Shown piece by piece: positions 47,166 through 55,751 of a stretch of DNA of 64,000 nt. The position numbers and the translations under genes were made by a program. The stretch spans positions 248,001 through 312,000 of the forward strand of contig CAWJFP010000036.1 of the NCBI GenBank assembly GCA_963842155.1. The letters are read 5' to 3'. The notes under the pieces were generated by a model that worked only from the letters and a program-made list of their open reading frames with translations, made no database searches and had not been told where the DNA came from. Source of the DNA: CAWJFP01 sp963842155 (GTDB taxonomy: Bacteria; Pseudomonadota; Alphaproteobacteria; JACZXZ01). Within the stretch, counting starts at the first letter, position 1; every line of letters starts with the position of its first letter.

Positions 47166-48011
47166 ATGAATATCGCAACCAAACCCGCCGTTCCGAAAGG
47201 CACCAAGTCGAAACATGCCGCTGGGGAAGCCGGCGAGCAACCCGTCCTGCTCCGCGCGCAAGCGGACGGCATCGCGACCCTCACCCTCAACCGGCCGAAG
47301 CAGTACAACGCGCTCTCGGAGGCGCTGCTCGATGCGCTCCTCGCCGCCCTCGAGGAGATCGCGCGCGACGAGAGCCTGCGCGTCGTGGTGCTGGCGGGAG
47401 CCGGCCCTGCCTTCTGCGCCGGCCATGACCTCAAGGAGATGCGCAGCAGGCCCGATCAGGATTATTACCGCGCCCTCTTCGCCAAATGCGGACGCATGAT
47501 GCAGGCGCTCACCAGGCTGCCGCAGCCGGTGATCGCGCGCGTCCATGGCATCGCGACGGCGGCGGGCTGCCAGCTCGTCGCCGCTTGCGATCTCGCGGTC
47601 GCCTCGACGGCGGCGCGTTTCGCCACCTCGGGCATCAATGTCGGTCTCTTCTGCTCGACCCCCGCCGTGGCGCTCACGCGCAACGTCAACCGCAAGCAGA
47701 GCTTCGAGATGCTGATGACGGGCGAATTCGTCTCGGCCGAAGAGGCGGTCGCGCGCGGCCTCGTCAATCAGGCGGTCGAGCCGGATTCGCTCGACGACGC
47801 GGTGCGGAGCTTGGCCGGCAAGATCATCGCCAAGTCGCCCGTCGCCGTGCGCACGGGCAAGACGATGTTCTACAGGCAGATCGAGCTCGGCCTCGCCGCG
47901 GCCTACGATTACGCCGGCGAGGTCATGGCCTGCAACATGATGGCCGAGGACGTGGCCGAGGGCATCGACGCCTTCGCGGCGAAGCGGCCGCCCCATTGGA
48001 GCGGGCGCTGA
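47166..48011 (+). CDS. Enoyl-CoA hydratase/isomerase-family protein without the usual catalytic Glu pair
   Basis: The protein has 281 residues. LTLNRPKQYNALSEALLDAL, VVVLAGAGPAFCAGHDLKEM (oxyanion hole) and VHGIATAAGCQLVAACDLAVAS are crotonase motifs. The Glu of the GGGCELA motif is Gln (AAGCQLVA), and the second Glu (FGQPEI in hydratases) is replaced (FATSGINVG). It therefore resembles the ECHDC3-like group, not true hydratases. An AGGAG lies upstream. The next genes follow closely, so an operon with the CoA-binding protein and MetY is likely. Confidence 0.82.
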   Translation: MNIATKPAVPKGTKSKHAAGEAGEQPVLLRAQADGIATLTLNRPKQYNALSEALLDALLAALEEIARDESLRVVVLAGAGPAFCAGHDLKEMRSRPDQDYYRALFAKCGRMMQALTRLPQPVIARVHGIATAAGCQLVAACDLAVASTAARFATSGINVGLFCSTPAVALTRNVNRKQSFEMLMTGEFVSAEEAVARGLVNQAVEPDSLDDAVRSLAGKIIAKSPVAVRTGKTMFYRQIELGLAAAYDYAGEVMACNMMAEDVAEGIDAFAAKRPPHWSGR

Positions 48012-48046
48012 ACGCGCGCGGCACGATCGCGCGACGGGACAGCCTC

Positions 48047-48580
48047 ATGCCAGTCAAGGGAACGGCTCGGACGGTCGAACCGGTCGCACCCGCGTTCGAC
48101 CACGAGGATTACGACGACGATTATCTGCTCGGCATCCTCAAAAGCTGCCGCACCATCGCCATGGTCGGCGCCAGCCCCAATTGGAACCGGCCGAGCTACT
48201 TCGCCATGAAATATATGCAGGTGAAGGGCTATCGCGTCATTCCGGTGAATCCCACGGCCTTGGCCGAGCCGATCCTGGGCGAGAAGGTCTATGCCGGCCT
48301 CAAGGAGATCCCGGTCAAGATCGACATGGTCGATATCTTCCGCAAAGCCGACGCCGTGCCGCCGGTCGTCGACGACGCCATCGCGATCGGCGCCAAGGTG
48401 GCGTGGATGCAGCTTGGCATCCGCAACGAGGCCGCGGCGCGCAAGGCCGAGGCGGCCGGGCTCAAGGTGGTGATGAACCGCTGCGTCAAGATCGAGTTCG
48501 GCCGGCTCGCCGGCGAGCTCTCCTGGAGCGGCATCAATTCCGGCATCATCTCGTCGAAGCGGCGAAAGCTCATCGCATGA
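48047..48580 (+). CDS. CoA-binding domain protein
   Basis: The protein has 177 residues, mostly one Rossmann CoA-binding domain. CRTIAMVGASPNWNRPSYFAMKYM, YRVIPVNPTALAEPILGEKVYAGL and KIDMVDIFRKADAVPPVVDDA are its motifs. WMQLGIRNEAAARKAEAAGL and VVMNRCVKIEF complete it. It is the stand-alone relative of the succinyl-CoA synthetase domain. It overlaps metY by four bases (ATGA), as in many proteobacteria. The biochemical role is not known. Confidence 0.88.
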   Translation: MPVKGTARTVEPVAPAFDHEDYDDDYLLGILKSCRTIAMVGASPNWNRPSYFAMKYMQVKGYRVIPVNPTALAEPILGEKVYAGLKEIPVKIDMVDIFRKADAVPPVVDDAIAIGAKVAWMQLGIRNEAAARKAEAAGLKVVMNRCVKIEFGRLAGELSWSGINSGIISSKRRKLIA

Positions 48581-49884
48581 GCGGAAAGCACGAGTTCGGC
48601 TTCGAGACGCGCGCGATCCATGCCGGCGCCGCGCCCGACCCCGTCACCGGCGCGCGCGCCACGCCCATCTACCAGACGACGGCCTATGTCTTCGACGACG
48701 TCGAGCATGCCGCCTCGCTCTTCAACCTGCAGACCTTCGGCTATATCTATAGCCGCCTCACCAATCCTACCGTCGCCGTGCTGGAGGAGCGGGTGGCGAG
48801 CCTCGAGGGCGGCCGTGGCGCCGTCGCCTGCGCCTCGGGCCATGCCGCCCAGCTCCTCGCCTTCTTCACCTTGATGGCGCCCGGCGACGAGTTCGTCGCC
48901 TCGCGCAATCTCTATGGCGGCTCGATCACGCAGTTCACCCACAGCTTCGCCAAATTCGGCTGGAAGGCCCATCTCGTCGACCCGCGCGATCCGGACAATT
49001 TCCGCAAGGCCCTTACGCCGCGCTGCAAGGCCCTCTTCGCCGAGCAGCTCACCAACCCCCAAGGCGTCGTGATCGACATCGAGGCCATCGCCGAGGTCGC
49101 GCGCGAGGCGGGCATCCCCTTCATCTGCGACAATACGATCGCCAGCCCCTATCTCTGCCGGCCGCTCGAATGGGGCGCCGACATCGTCGTCCATTCCATG
49201 ACCAAGTTCCTCGGCGGCCACGGCAACTCGATGGGCGGCGTCGTCGTGGAATCGGGCAAGTTCGACTGGGGCCAGAACGACAAGTTCCCCGGCATGACCG
49301 AGCCCGATCCGGCCTATCACGGCCTCACCTTCCACGAGACCTTCGGCGATTTCGGCTTCAGCATGAAGACGCGCGCGGTGGGCCTGCGCGACCTGGGGCC
49401 GGCGCTCTCGCCCATGAACGCGTTCTTCATCCTGACTGGGATCGAGACCCTTCCCTTGCGCATGGAGCGCCATGTGGCGAACGCCCAAGCCGTCGCTGGG
49501 TTTCTCGAGGGCCATCCCGCCGTCGCCTGGGTCTCCTATGCCGGGCTTAAATCGAGCCCCTATCACGCGCTGGCGCGAAAATATCTGCCCAAGGGCGCGG
49601 GCTCGGTCTTCACCTTCGGCGTTAAGGGCGGCTACGAGGCGGGCATCAAGGTGGTCGAGGCGTGCCAGATCTTCTCGCACCTCGCCAATGTCGGTGATAC
49701 CCGCTCGCTCATCCTCCATCCGGCCTCGACCACCCATCGCCAGTTGAGCGACGAGCAGCGCATCGCGGCGGGCGCGGGACCGGACGTCATCCGTCTCTCG
49801 ATCGGGCTCGAGACCGTCGCGGACCTGGTCCGCGACCTCGACCGCGCGCTCGGCGCGGCGGCGGGGCGCAAGGCCGCGGAATAG
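48577..49884 (+). CDS. metY: O-acetylhomoserine aminocarboxypropyltransferase
   Basis: The protein has 435 residues, PLP-dependent, of the Cys/Met metabolism family. ETRAIHAGAAPDPVTGARATPIYQTTAYVF is the N-terminal signature, YSRLTNPTVAVLEERVASLEGG follows, and the PLP Lys lies in VVHSMTKFLGGHGNSMGG. It makes homocysteine (or methionine) from O-acetylhomoserine and sulfide (or methanethiol). It is translationally coupled to the CoA-binding gene. Confidence 0.93.
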   Translation: MSGKHEFGFETRAIHAGAAPDPVTGARATPIYQTTAYVFDDVEHAASLFNLQTFGYIYSRLTNPTVAVLEERVASLEGGRGAVACASGHAAQLLAFFTLMAPGDEFVASRNLYGGSITQFTHSFAKFGWKAHLVDPRDPDNFRKALTPRCKALFAEQLTNPQGVVIDIEAIAEVAREAGIPFICDNTIASPYLCRPLEWGADIVVHSMTKFLGGHGNSMGGVVVESGKFDWGQNDKFPGMTEPDPAYHGLTFHETFGDFGFSMKTRAVGLRDLGPALSPMNAFFILTGIETLPLRMERHVANAQAVAGFLEGHPAVAWVSYAGLKSSPYHALARKYLPKGAGSVFTFGVKGGYEAGIKVVEACQIFSHLANVGDTRSLILHPASTTHRQLSDEQRIAAGAGPDVIRLSIGLETVADLVRDLDRALGAAAGRKAAE

Positions 49885-49894
49885 CGGGCCTCGG

Positions 49895-50283
49895 TCAGAT
49901 CGGGTTCGACAGTTCGATCAGATTGCCGTCGGGATCGCGGATATAGACCGAGCGGATGGGGCCGGCGGCACCGGTGCGCTCGACGGGCCCCACCTCGATC
50001 GCCACCTTCTCGCGCGCGAGATGGGCGATCACCTCTTCAAGCGCTGTCGCGACGATGAAGCAGAGATCGGCGGAGCCGGGTGTCGGCGTGCCTGGCCTTG
50101 GGCTCGAACTCGTGGCCCGCGCGATGGAGGTTGATCTTCTGGCGGCCGAAATGGAGCGCCTGCCGCCCCTCGCCGAAGCTCGCCTTCCGCATGCCGAGCG
50201 CGCGCTGGTAGAAATCTTGCGTCGCCGCGATGTCGGCGACGGTCAGCACCAGATGGTCGAGACTTCGCGACCGTGATCCTCAT
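49895..50283 (-). CDS. VOC/glyoxalase-family protein, two frameshifts
   Basis: With one extra base removed near 50271 and another at 50087 the gene reads as 128 residues. It begins MRIT, then SRSLDHLVLTVADIAATQDFY, RQALHFGRQKINLHRAGHEFEP, GSADLCFIVATALEEVI and IRSVYIRDPDGNLIELSNPI. These are canonical VOC motifs with the metal-binding His and Glu. Relatives include virulence-associated and fosfomycin-resistance-like VOC proteins. The start at 50283 was chosen because the next upstream frame gives no alternative. The function is not assigned. Confidence 0.75.
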
Positions 50284-50330
50284 TGCAGGCGGCCCTCCTC
50301 GACCCTGCCGCCCGCGCGGCGCTCGAGCGC

Positions 50331-50657
50331 TCAACGCGCGGCGTCCACCGTCTCCTCGGCGACCCAACGAAGGAAATCGGGATTGCCCGCTTGGATCGGC
50401 AGGGCGACGACGCAGGGCACCGTGTAGCTATGCAGCGCCCTGACCTGCTTTACGAGCCGCTCCACCAGCGCACTGTCGGTCTTGAGGATGAGCGCCACCT
50501 CGCCCTCCTCCTGCACCGCTCCCTGCCACCAATAGAAGGATTTGATCGCGCCCAGGATATTGGCGCAGGCGGCGAGACGCTCCTCGACCAGCTTGCGGGC
50601 GATTTCGGCCGCCTCGGCCGGGCTCGATGCGGTGATATAGATCATCGTCGCGCTCAT
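50331..50657 (-). CDS. cutA: Divalent-cation tolerance protein CutA
   Basis: The protein has 108 residues, a single CutA1 domain. MIYITASSPAEAAEIARKLVEERLAACANI is the N-terminal motif, SFYWWQGAVQEEGEVALILKT is central, and LHSYTVPCVVALPIQAGNPDFLRWV completes it. It forms trimers. The start at 50657 follows an AAGGAG. It is convergent with metY through the VOC gene. Confidence 0.93.
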   Translation of the reverse strand: MSATMIYITASSPAEAAEIARKLVEERLAACANILGAIKSFYWWQGAVQEEGEVALILKTDSALVERLVKQVRALHSYTVPCVVALPIQAGNPDFLRWVAEETVDAAR

Positions 50658-50813
50658 GGCGTCTCCTTGCTCCGATTCGGCCGCCAGGCTCTCCGAGGCG
50701 CTCCGCAACCGGCGGGAATCCGAGGGATTAAGGAATAGCTGCGCATATTAACTTATCGGTAAGACGATAGGGCGACAATTCCCTGTCCTCATCCGGGAGC
50801 AAGGGAGACTGCG

Positions 50814-50975
50814 ATGCGCAAGCTTATCCAATCGATCCTGAAAGACGAGAGCGGCGCGACCGCCATCGAATATGGCCTCATCGCCGCGCTGATCGCCGTT
50901 GCCGCCGTCGGCGCCATGACGACCCTCGGCAGCAATCTCGGCAAGCTGTTCAACAACGTTGCCGGCAACCTCTAA
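50814..50975 (+). CDS. Flp/Fap-type pilin
   Basis: The protein has 53 residues. The leader is short (MRKLIQSILKDESGAT), followed by AIEYGLIAALIAVAAVGAM, the hydrophobic helix with the Glu-Tyr pair of Flp pilins. Prepilin peptidase would cut after the Gly of DESGA. An AGGGAGA-like site precedes the ATG. It builds Tad-type adhesive pili, but no tad/cpa assembly genes are in the window. A second pilin follows after two bases. Confidence 0.9.
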   Translation: MRKLIQSILKDESGATAIEYGLIAALIAVAAVGAMTTLGSNLGKLFNNVAGNL

Positions 50976-50977
50976 CC

Positions 50978-51139
50978 ATGCCGCGATTGCTCTTACGGCT
51001 GCTGCGTGACGACAGTGGCGTGACTGCGATCGAGTACGGCTTCACGATCGTGCTCATTGCCTTGGTCCTCGTCGGCACGCTCACTTCGCTTGGCAGCACC
51101 GTGGGAAACATCCTCAACCAGGTCGGCAGCAACATCTGA
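50978..51139 (+). CDS. Second Flp/Fap-type pilin
   Basis: The protein has 53 residues and is similar in layout to the pilin just before it but clearly diverged (LLRLLRDDSGVTAIEYGFTIVLIALVLVGTL). It has the same Gly-Val/Ala-Thr-Ala-Ile-Glu-Tyr core. A strong terminator follows at 51207-51250, so the two pilins form a short transcript. It could be a minor pilin or a subunit variant. Confidence 0.88.
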   Translation: MPRLLLRLLRDDSGVTAIEYGFTIVLIALVLVGTLTSLGSTVGNILNQVGSNI

Positions 51140-51206
51140 GCGCGCCGGCCATTGGCCTCGGCCCGGGCGTATCTTCCACCACGCTTCGGTAGATTTCGTG
51201 ATAGCA

Positions 51207-51250
51207 ATAGCCCCCCGCCGGCTTCGACGCCGGCTGGGGGCTATTTTTTT
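51207..51250 (+). terminator. Strong Rho-independent terminator after the pilin pair
   Basis: A 16-base stem (ATAGCCCCC and GCCGGC arms, one internal mismatch) closes a six-base loop and is followed by a run of seven T. It lies about 70 bases after the second pilin stop. Confidence 0.92.
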
Positions 51251-51328
51251 GCGGCGCGCGCAAGGCTTGGCGGCGGCGGCGATCTACCGTAGGATGTTTG
51301 CGGCGTCGTCATCTCGCGGGGGGTTGCA

Positions 51329-51604
51329 ATGACCGAGGTGGAGAGCCTTGCCGAAAGAAGCGACGCGCGCCGTCTGCGCTTGTCGCGGCCGAGCGCCGTT
51401 CAGCGCGTTTGGCTGAGGCGAGGACGCGATCAGCCCGGCGGCAAGCTGCCCTTGTTCGATCAGCATGGTCAACGCGTGGATTCGCGCACCATCCGCAGCT
51501 GCGTGGAGAACGGCTGGGCGGAACCCTGGTTCCACAATCCCCTCAAGCCGGATTGGCTGATCTGCCGCCTGACGCAGGCGGGCCGCGCCGCCATCGAGGG
51601 CTGA
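51329..51604 (+). CDS. Small conserved hypothetical protein
   Basis: The protein has 91 residues. It has a basic N-terminal third (RRLRLSRPSAVQRVWLRRGRDQPGG), then KLPLFDQHGQRVDSRTIRSCVENGWAEPWF and LKPDWLICRLTQAGRAAIEG. The last part resembles the second half of a winged helix. The purine-rich stretch GGGGGGTTGCA precedes the ATG. I do not recognise a named family. It is transcribed alone between the pilin terminator and a proline tRNA on the opposite strand. Confidence 0.6.
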   Translation: MTEVESLAERSDARRLRLSRPSAVQRVWLRRGRDQPGGKLPLFDQHGQRVDSRTIRSCVENGWAEPWFHNPLKPDWLICRLTQAGRAAIEG

Positions 51605-51665
51605 GGCCCGCAGTCGAAGCAGCCACCGTCCGCGGTCTGGGCGGGCGCAGGAGATCGCCGGCGGA

Positions 51666-51742
51666 TGGTCGGGCGGACAGGATTTGAACCTGCGACCCCC
51701 AGACCCCCAGTCTGGTGCGCTACCAGGCTGCGCCACCGCCCG
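51666..51742 (-). tRNA. tRNA-Pro (anticodon GGG)
   Basis: On the minus strand the 77 bases fold as a cloverleaf. The acceptor is CGGGCGG/CCGCCCG, the D arm has AGCCTGGTAGCGC, the anticodon stem CCAGA/TCTGG closes the loop CTGGGGG, and the T arm has GGTTCAAATCC. The anticodon is GGG. The 3' CCA is encoded. It lies just downstream of the merR gene on the same strand, a common place for this tRNA in alphaproteobacteria. Confidence 0.95.
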
Positions 51743-51821
51743 ACGAACCTGAAATTACTGGAAGCAGGGGCGCCGAACAACCGCAAACGGGGCTCGGCCA
51801 GCCCGGCTCGAACCCACCACG

Positions 51822-52371
51822 CTAGCGCAGCTTGCCGCGCAGCATGTCCCGCAACGAAGTGAGCTCGTCGATCAGTGTATCGAGCTCGCTTCGGCTGATG
51901 GTGAACTCCTCCTCGGCGGCGGCGCTCGAACTCGCGCGCCGGTACCGTTCGCGCGGATGGCGTGGCCTCTGCGCCGCCGCGCGAAGCCGCTACCTGCGGG
52001 CGCGCTCCGGGCGAAGTGTCGCGAGCGACCCGGCGATTGGCCGGACCGGCGCCTTCCGGGCGCGTCGCCGGTTGCTGGCGCAGGCCGCCTTCGCGCAGCA
52101 GCTTCTGGGCGCCTTTGATGGTATAGCCGTCGCGATAAAGCAGGTCGCGGATGGAGCGCAGCAGGGTCACGTCCTCCGGCCGGTAATAGCGCCTTCCTCC
52201 CGCCCGCTTCAACGGCCGCACCTGCACGAATTTCGTCTCCCAGAAACGGAGGACATGCTGCGGCACCTCGAGGGCGCTGGAGACCTCGCTGATGGTGCGG
52301 AAAGCTTCGGCCGATTTGCCCGCCCGCCGGCCCTCGTCGGTCCAAGCGTCGTCTGGCTGATCCGCCATCAT
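51822..52371 (-). CDS. MerR-family regulator downstream of ihfA, frameshifted
   Basis: The product is about 182 residues once one base at 51933 is removed. The N-terminal helix-turn-helix is FRTISEVSSALEVPQHVLRFWETKF, followed by GGRRYYRPEDVTLLRSIRDLLYRDGYTIKGAQKLLREGG. A Pro/Arg-rich linker leads to the tail EEEFTISRSELDTLIDELTSLRDML, which reads correctly only after the correction. The gene overlaps ihfA by four bases (ATGA), the standard alphaproteobacterial arrangement. The target genes are unknown. Confidence 0.85.
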
Positions 52372-52691
52372 GCGGCGGGATCGGCCGAGGCCGTGCGCGC
52401 GGCGCCGTTGATCCGGTTCTTCAGCACATGGGAGGCGCGAAAAACCAACACGCGGCGGGGCAGGATCGGCACTTCCTCGCCGGTCTTGGGATTGCGGCCG
52501 ATGCGTTGCCCCTTTTGCCGCACCGAGAAGCTGCCGAAGGAGGAGATTTTTACGGTCTGGCCCTGGCTCAGCGCGCCGCAAATCTCGTCGAGTACCGATT
52601 CAACGAGGGAGGCAGATTCGTTTCTCGACAGCCCGACCTCTTCATAGACCGCCTCGCTGAGGTCTGCCCGGGTGATTGTCTTGCTCGACAT
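52368..52691 (-). CDS. ihfA: Integration host factor subunit alpha
   Basis: The protein has 107 residues. TITRADLSEAVYEEVGLSRNESASLVESVLDEICGAL is the N-terminal helical body, VKISSFGSFSVRQKGQRIGRNPKTGEEVPI is the beta arm with the DNA-bending Pro, and RRVLVFRASHVLKNRIN ends it. It bends DNA in transcription, replication and recombination as a heterodimer with IHF beta. It lies downstream of fabH and overlaps the merR gene. Confidence 0.95.
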   Translation of the reverse strand: MSSKTITRADLSEAVYEEVGLSRNESASLVESVLDEICGALSQGQTVKISSFGSFSVRQKGQRIGRNPKTGEEVPILPRRVLVFRASHVLKNRINGAARTASADPAA

Positions 52692-52830
52692 GCTGCCCCC
52701 TGGATCTTGTTCCCTCGACGGTAACGCCGTTGCTTAAATCCGTCAATTTGAAAGGGATGAGGGGAGAAATTCGAGCGCCATGTCATTTTCGCGAGGCCGC
52801 GCGCGGCATGGCCGCGTCAACGCCGAGCGA

Positions 52831-53808
52831 TCACCAGCGGATGAGGCCGGCCCCCCAGGCGAGCCCGCCGCCGATCGCCTCGATCAGGAGGAGCTGGCCC
52901 GGCTTGATGCGGCCGTCGGCGACCGCCTCGGCCAAGGCCAAGGGGACCGAGGCGGCCGAGGTGTTGGCGTGCCGCTCGACCGTCTTGATGATCTTGTCTC
53001 CGGAAAGGCCGAGTTTTTTGGCAGTGCCGTCGATGATGCGCAGATTGGCCTGATGCGGCACGAGCCAATCGATGTCGGCGGCGGTGAGCCCGTTCGCGGC
53101 GAGCGCCTCGCCGACAACCTCGGCAAGCTTGACCACGGCGTGACGGAAAACCTCGCGCCCGTGCATGCGCACATGCCCCACCGTCCCGGTCGAGGATGGC
53201 CCGCCATCGACATAGAGCAAATCCTGCAGCCGCCCGTCGGAGTGGAGATGGGTGGAGATGACGCCCCGCTCGCGCGTCCCGGCAGGGCCCGGAAAGGCGC
53301 GCAGCACCACGGCTCCCGCCCCATCGCCGAAAAGCACGCAAGTGTTGCGATCCTTCCAGTCGAGGATGCGGGTAAAGATTTCGGCGCCGATGACGAGCGC
53401 GGTCTTGGCCTGGCCGAGGCGCAGCGCATTGTCGGCGGCGGCGAGCGCGAAGATGAAGCCGGCGCAGACGGCTTGGATGTCGTAAGCCGCGCCATGCTCG
53501 AGGCCGAGGGCCGCCTGCACGCGCGTCGCGGTCGCGGGGAAGGTCTGGTCGGGCGTCGTCGTCGCGAGCACGATGAGATCGACCTCGGCGGGCGCTACGC
53601 CGGCATGGGCAAGCGCCTCGCGCGCGGCATAAATAGCCAGGTCGGATGTGCGCTGGTCGTCCGCCGCTATATGTCGTTGCTTGATGCCGGTGCGCTCGAC
53701 GATCCAGGCATCGGAGGTGTCGACGCGGCGGGCCAGCTCTTCATTGGTGACGATCCGCTCGGGCAGATAGGAGCCGCAGCCGAGCACCCGGGAGTGGCTC
53801 AGCATCAA
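52831..53808 (-). CDS. fabH: 3-oxoacyl-ACP synthase III
   Basis: The protein has 325 residues. The catalytic Cys lies in DIQAVCAGFIFALA, His in WLVPHQANLRII, and Asn in ERHANTSAASVP. FGDGAGAVVL is another family motif. It condenses acetyl-CoA with malonyl-ACP to start fatty-acid synthesis. It overlaps plsX by four bases, so both enzymes of lipid synthesis are made together. Confidence 0.97.
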   Translation of the reverse strand: MMLSHSRVLGCGSYLPERIVTNEELARRVDTSDAWIVERTGIKQRHIAADDQRTSDLAIYAAREALAHAGVAPAEVDLIVLATTTPDQTFPATATRVQAALGLEHGAAYDIQAVCAGFIFALAAADNALRLGQAKTALVIGAEIFTRILDWKDRNTCVLFGDGAGAVVLRAFPGPAGTRERGVISTHLHSDGRLQDLLYVDGGPSSTGTVGHVRMHGREVFRHAVVKLAEVVGEALAANGLTAADIDWLVPHQANLRIIDGTAKKLGLSGDKIIKTVERHANTSAASVPLALAEAVADGRIKPGQLLLIEAIGGGLAWGAGLIRW

Positions 53809-54860
53809 CCGGTCGCCGCTTGAGTTTTCAGATCAGCATTAGTAGATAGTTTATTGAATTCCAATCTTATTTTTTCGTTGAAATCGCCGACGGCCATGTC
53901 GATGGCGACGCCGATCGCATTGGCGAAGCCGAGCGCGTCCGTACCGCCATGGCTTTTCACGACGATGCCGTTGAGACCGAGCATCAAGGCGCCGTTGTAG
54001 CGCCGCGGATCGGTGCGAAGTTGCATCTTGCGAAGCGCCGCCCGCGCCAAAAGGAAACCGAGCCCGGCGAGGAAAGAGCTTTTGAAGGCCTGACGCACGA
54101 ACTCGCGCAGGAGCCGCGCCGTGCCTTCCGCGGTCTTGAGGGCGATATTGCCGGTGAAGCCGTCGGTCACGATGACGTCGACGGTGCCCGACGCTATGTC
54201 GTCGCCCTCGACGAAGCCCTCGAAGCGCATTGGAAGGCTGGTGTTCTGCAAAAGCGCGCTGGCCGCGCGCACCGCCTCATGGCCCTTGACCGGCTCCTCG
54301 CCCACATTGAGCAAGCCCACGGTCGGATTCTGCAGGCCGAGCACGGTGCGGGCGAACATCTCGCCCATGATGGCGAACTGCACGAGATTGTTCGCGTCGC
54401 ACTCGACGTTGGCGCCGAGATCGAGCATCACGCTCTCGCCGCGCAGGGTGGGGAAATAGGCGGCGATGGCGGGCCGGTCGATGCCGGGAAGCGTACGCAG
54501 CACGAATTTTGCCATGGCCATGAGCGCGCCCGTATTTCCCGCCGAGACGGCCGCCTGGGCCTTGCCTTGCTGCACGGCCTCGACGGTTCGCCACATGCTG
54601 GAGCCGCGGCCCTGGCGGAGCGCGAGCGAGGGCTTTGCGTCGCTTTGAACGATCTTGTCGGTATGGACGAGGGTGGTGATTTTGCGGAGCTTTGCCTTGC
54701 GCCTCAGGAGCGGCTGGATCTTCCGCTCGTCGCCGAAAAGGATGAAGCGCACGTCGGGATGTCGCACCCTGGCGATGGCGGCGCCCTTGACCACGATCGA
54801 CGGCGCATTGTCGCCGCCCATCGCGTCGAGCGCAATCGTCAGAGGCTCGGATTCGCGCAT
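53805..54860 (-). CDS. plsX: Phosphate acyltransferase PlsX
   Basis: The protein has 351 residues. IALDAMGGDNAPSIVVKGA is the N-terminal signature, SAGNTGALMAMAKFVLRTLPGIDRPAI and MLDLGANVECDANNLVQFA are core motifs, and VIVTDGFTGNIALKTAEGTA follows. It makes acyl-phosphate from acyl-ACP for phosphatidic acid synthesis. It lies between rpmF and fabH as in most bacteria. Confidence 0.97.
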   Translation of the reverse strand: MRESEPLTIALDAMGGDNAPSIVVKGAAIARVRHPDVRFILFGDERKIQPLLRRKAKLRKITTLVHTDKIVQSDAKPSLALRQGRGSSMWRTVEAVQQGKAQAAVSAGNTGALMAMAKFVLRTLPGIDRPAIAAYFPTLRGESVMLDLGANVECDANNLVQFAIMGEMFARTVLGLQNPTVGLLNVGEEPVKGHEAVRAASALLQNTSLPMRFEGFVEGDDIASGTVDVIVTDGFTGNIALKTAEGTARLLREFVRQAFKSSFLAGLGFLLARAALRKMQLRTDPRRYNGALMLGLNGIVVKSHGGTDALGFANAIGVAIDMAVGDFNEKIRLEFNKLSTNADLKTQAATG

Positions 54861-54901
54861 CAGCCCACCCGGACCGAGCCGCGACGCCTAGAATCCCGTC
54901 C

Positions 54902-55084
54902 CTAGGTCGTCTCGATCTCGACCACCTCGCGCCCACGATATTGGCCGCAATGCTCGCAAACATGATGCGGTCGCATCAGCTCGCCGCAGTTCGAGCATTC
55001 GACGTAGCTCGCCTTCGCCAGCGCGTGATGGGCGCGGCGCATGTCGCGGCGCGATTTCGAGATCTTTTTCTTCGGTACAGCCAT
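54902..55084 (-). CDS. rpmF: 50S ribosomal protein L32
   Basis: The protein has 60 residues. MAVPKKKISKSRRDMRRAHH is the universal start, and the two zinc-ribbon CxxC pairs are CSNC and CEHC. It lies downstream of yceD and upstream of plsX, the conserved order. Confidence 0.97.
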   Translation of the reverse strand: MAVPKKKISKSRRDMRRAHHALAKASYVECSNCGELMRPHHVCEHCGQYRGREVVEIETT

Positions 55085-55193
55085 GTCGAAATACTCACAA
55101 AGTCGAACTGGTCACAAAAACGAAATGCGGCCCTGAGGGGGCCCGCCTAATTATCGGAATTCCGCCGCGGCGGCAAGGCGAATGCCACCTGGG

Positions 55194-55751
55194 TTATTCT
55201 TTCCGGTCGACCAGACCGGCAAGGACGGCGAAGGGGCTGGCTGGCCGGTCATCGCCGGCCGCGGCGTTTCCGATCACGTCCTCCAAGCTGATCCCCGGCT
55301 TGCGCGGATAGGGATCGAGCGCGAGCGCAAGCTGCTGCGCGACGGCCTCTCCGATGTCGATGCGGCCCTCGACGATCGGCTCGGGCCATTCGTCATCCTC
55401 GTCGAATGCTCCCGTCCGCAGGATGGCGTCCTCGGGCTCATGATGTTCCGGCATATAGACGATGCTGAAGCTCTCCGCGACGCGGCCTTGCGACCGGCTC
55501 CAAGGAGACGACGCAGGTCTGCACCAGCTCGGCTTCGAACCGGCCTTCGAGCCGCACCACGGGGCCGCGGCCGATGCGCCGCAAGGCGACGTTCGCATCG
55601 AGCCGCTCGATCGCCAAGAGATCGAAGCGGCGGGCGAGCGCCTCGCGCTCTTCCGGCGGGCGGCGATCGTCTCGGCGTGGTCGCCCGCCTCGAGCCGCTC
55701 GACCGGTACGAGGCGCGAGAACTCCGGAGCTATCGACGAAGGCTTGCTCAT
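55194..55751 (-). CDS. yceD: YceD/DUF177 family protein, two frameshifts
   Basis: The product is about 185 residues when read across two breaks. The N-terminus is APEFSRLVPVERLEAGDHAETI. The central frame gives REALARRFDLLAIERLDANVAL and FEAELVQTCVVSLEPV, which is the C-x-R-C-L-like region of the family in its alphaproteobacterial form. The end is AESFSIVYMPEHH and ALALDPYPRKPG. One base seems missing near 55658 and one is extra near 55488. YceD is needed for 23S rRNA accumulation and lies upstream of rpmF as usual, so a true double disruption is unlikely. Confidence 0.8.
   Translation of the reverse strand: MSKPSSIAPEFSRLVPVERLEAGDHAETIAARRKSARRSPAASISWRSSGSMRTSPCGASAAAPWCGSKAGSKPSWCRPASSPWSRSQGRVAESFSIVYMPEHHEPEDAILRTGAFDEDDEWPEPIVEGRIDIGEAVAQQLALALDPYPRKPGISLEDVIGNAAAGDDRPASPFAVLAGLVDRKE

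Noticed and set aside
48289..49737. Minus-strand open frame opposite metY
   Set aside because: metY is unmistakable on the plus strand; the antisense frame has no recognisable motif.
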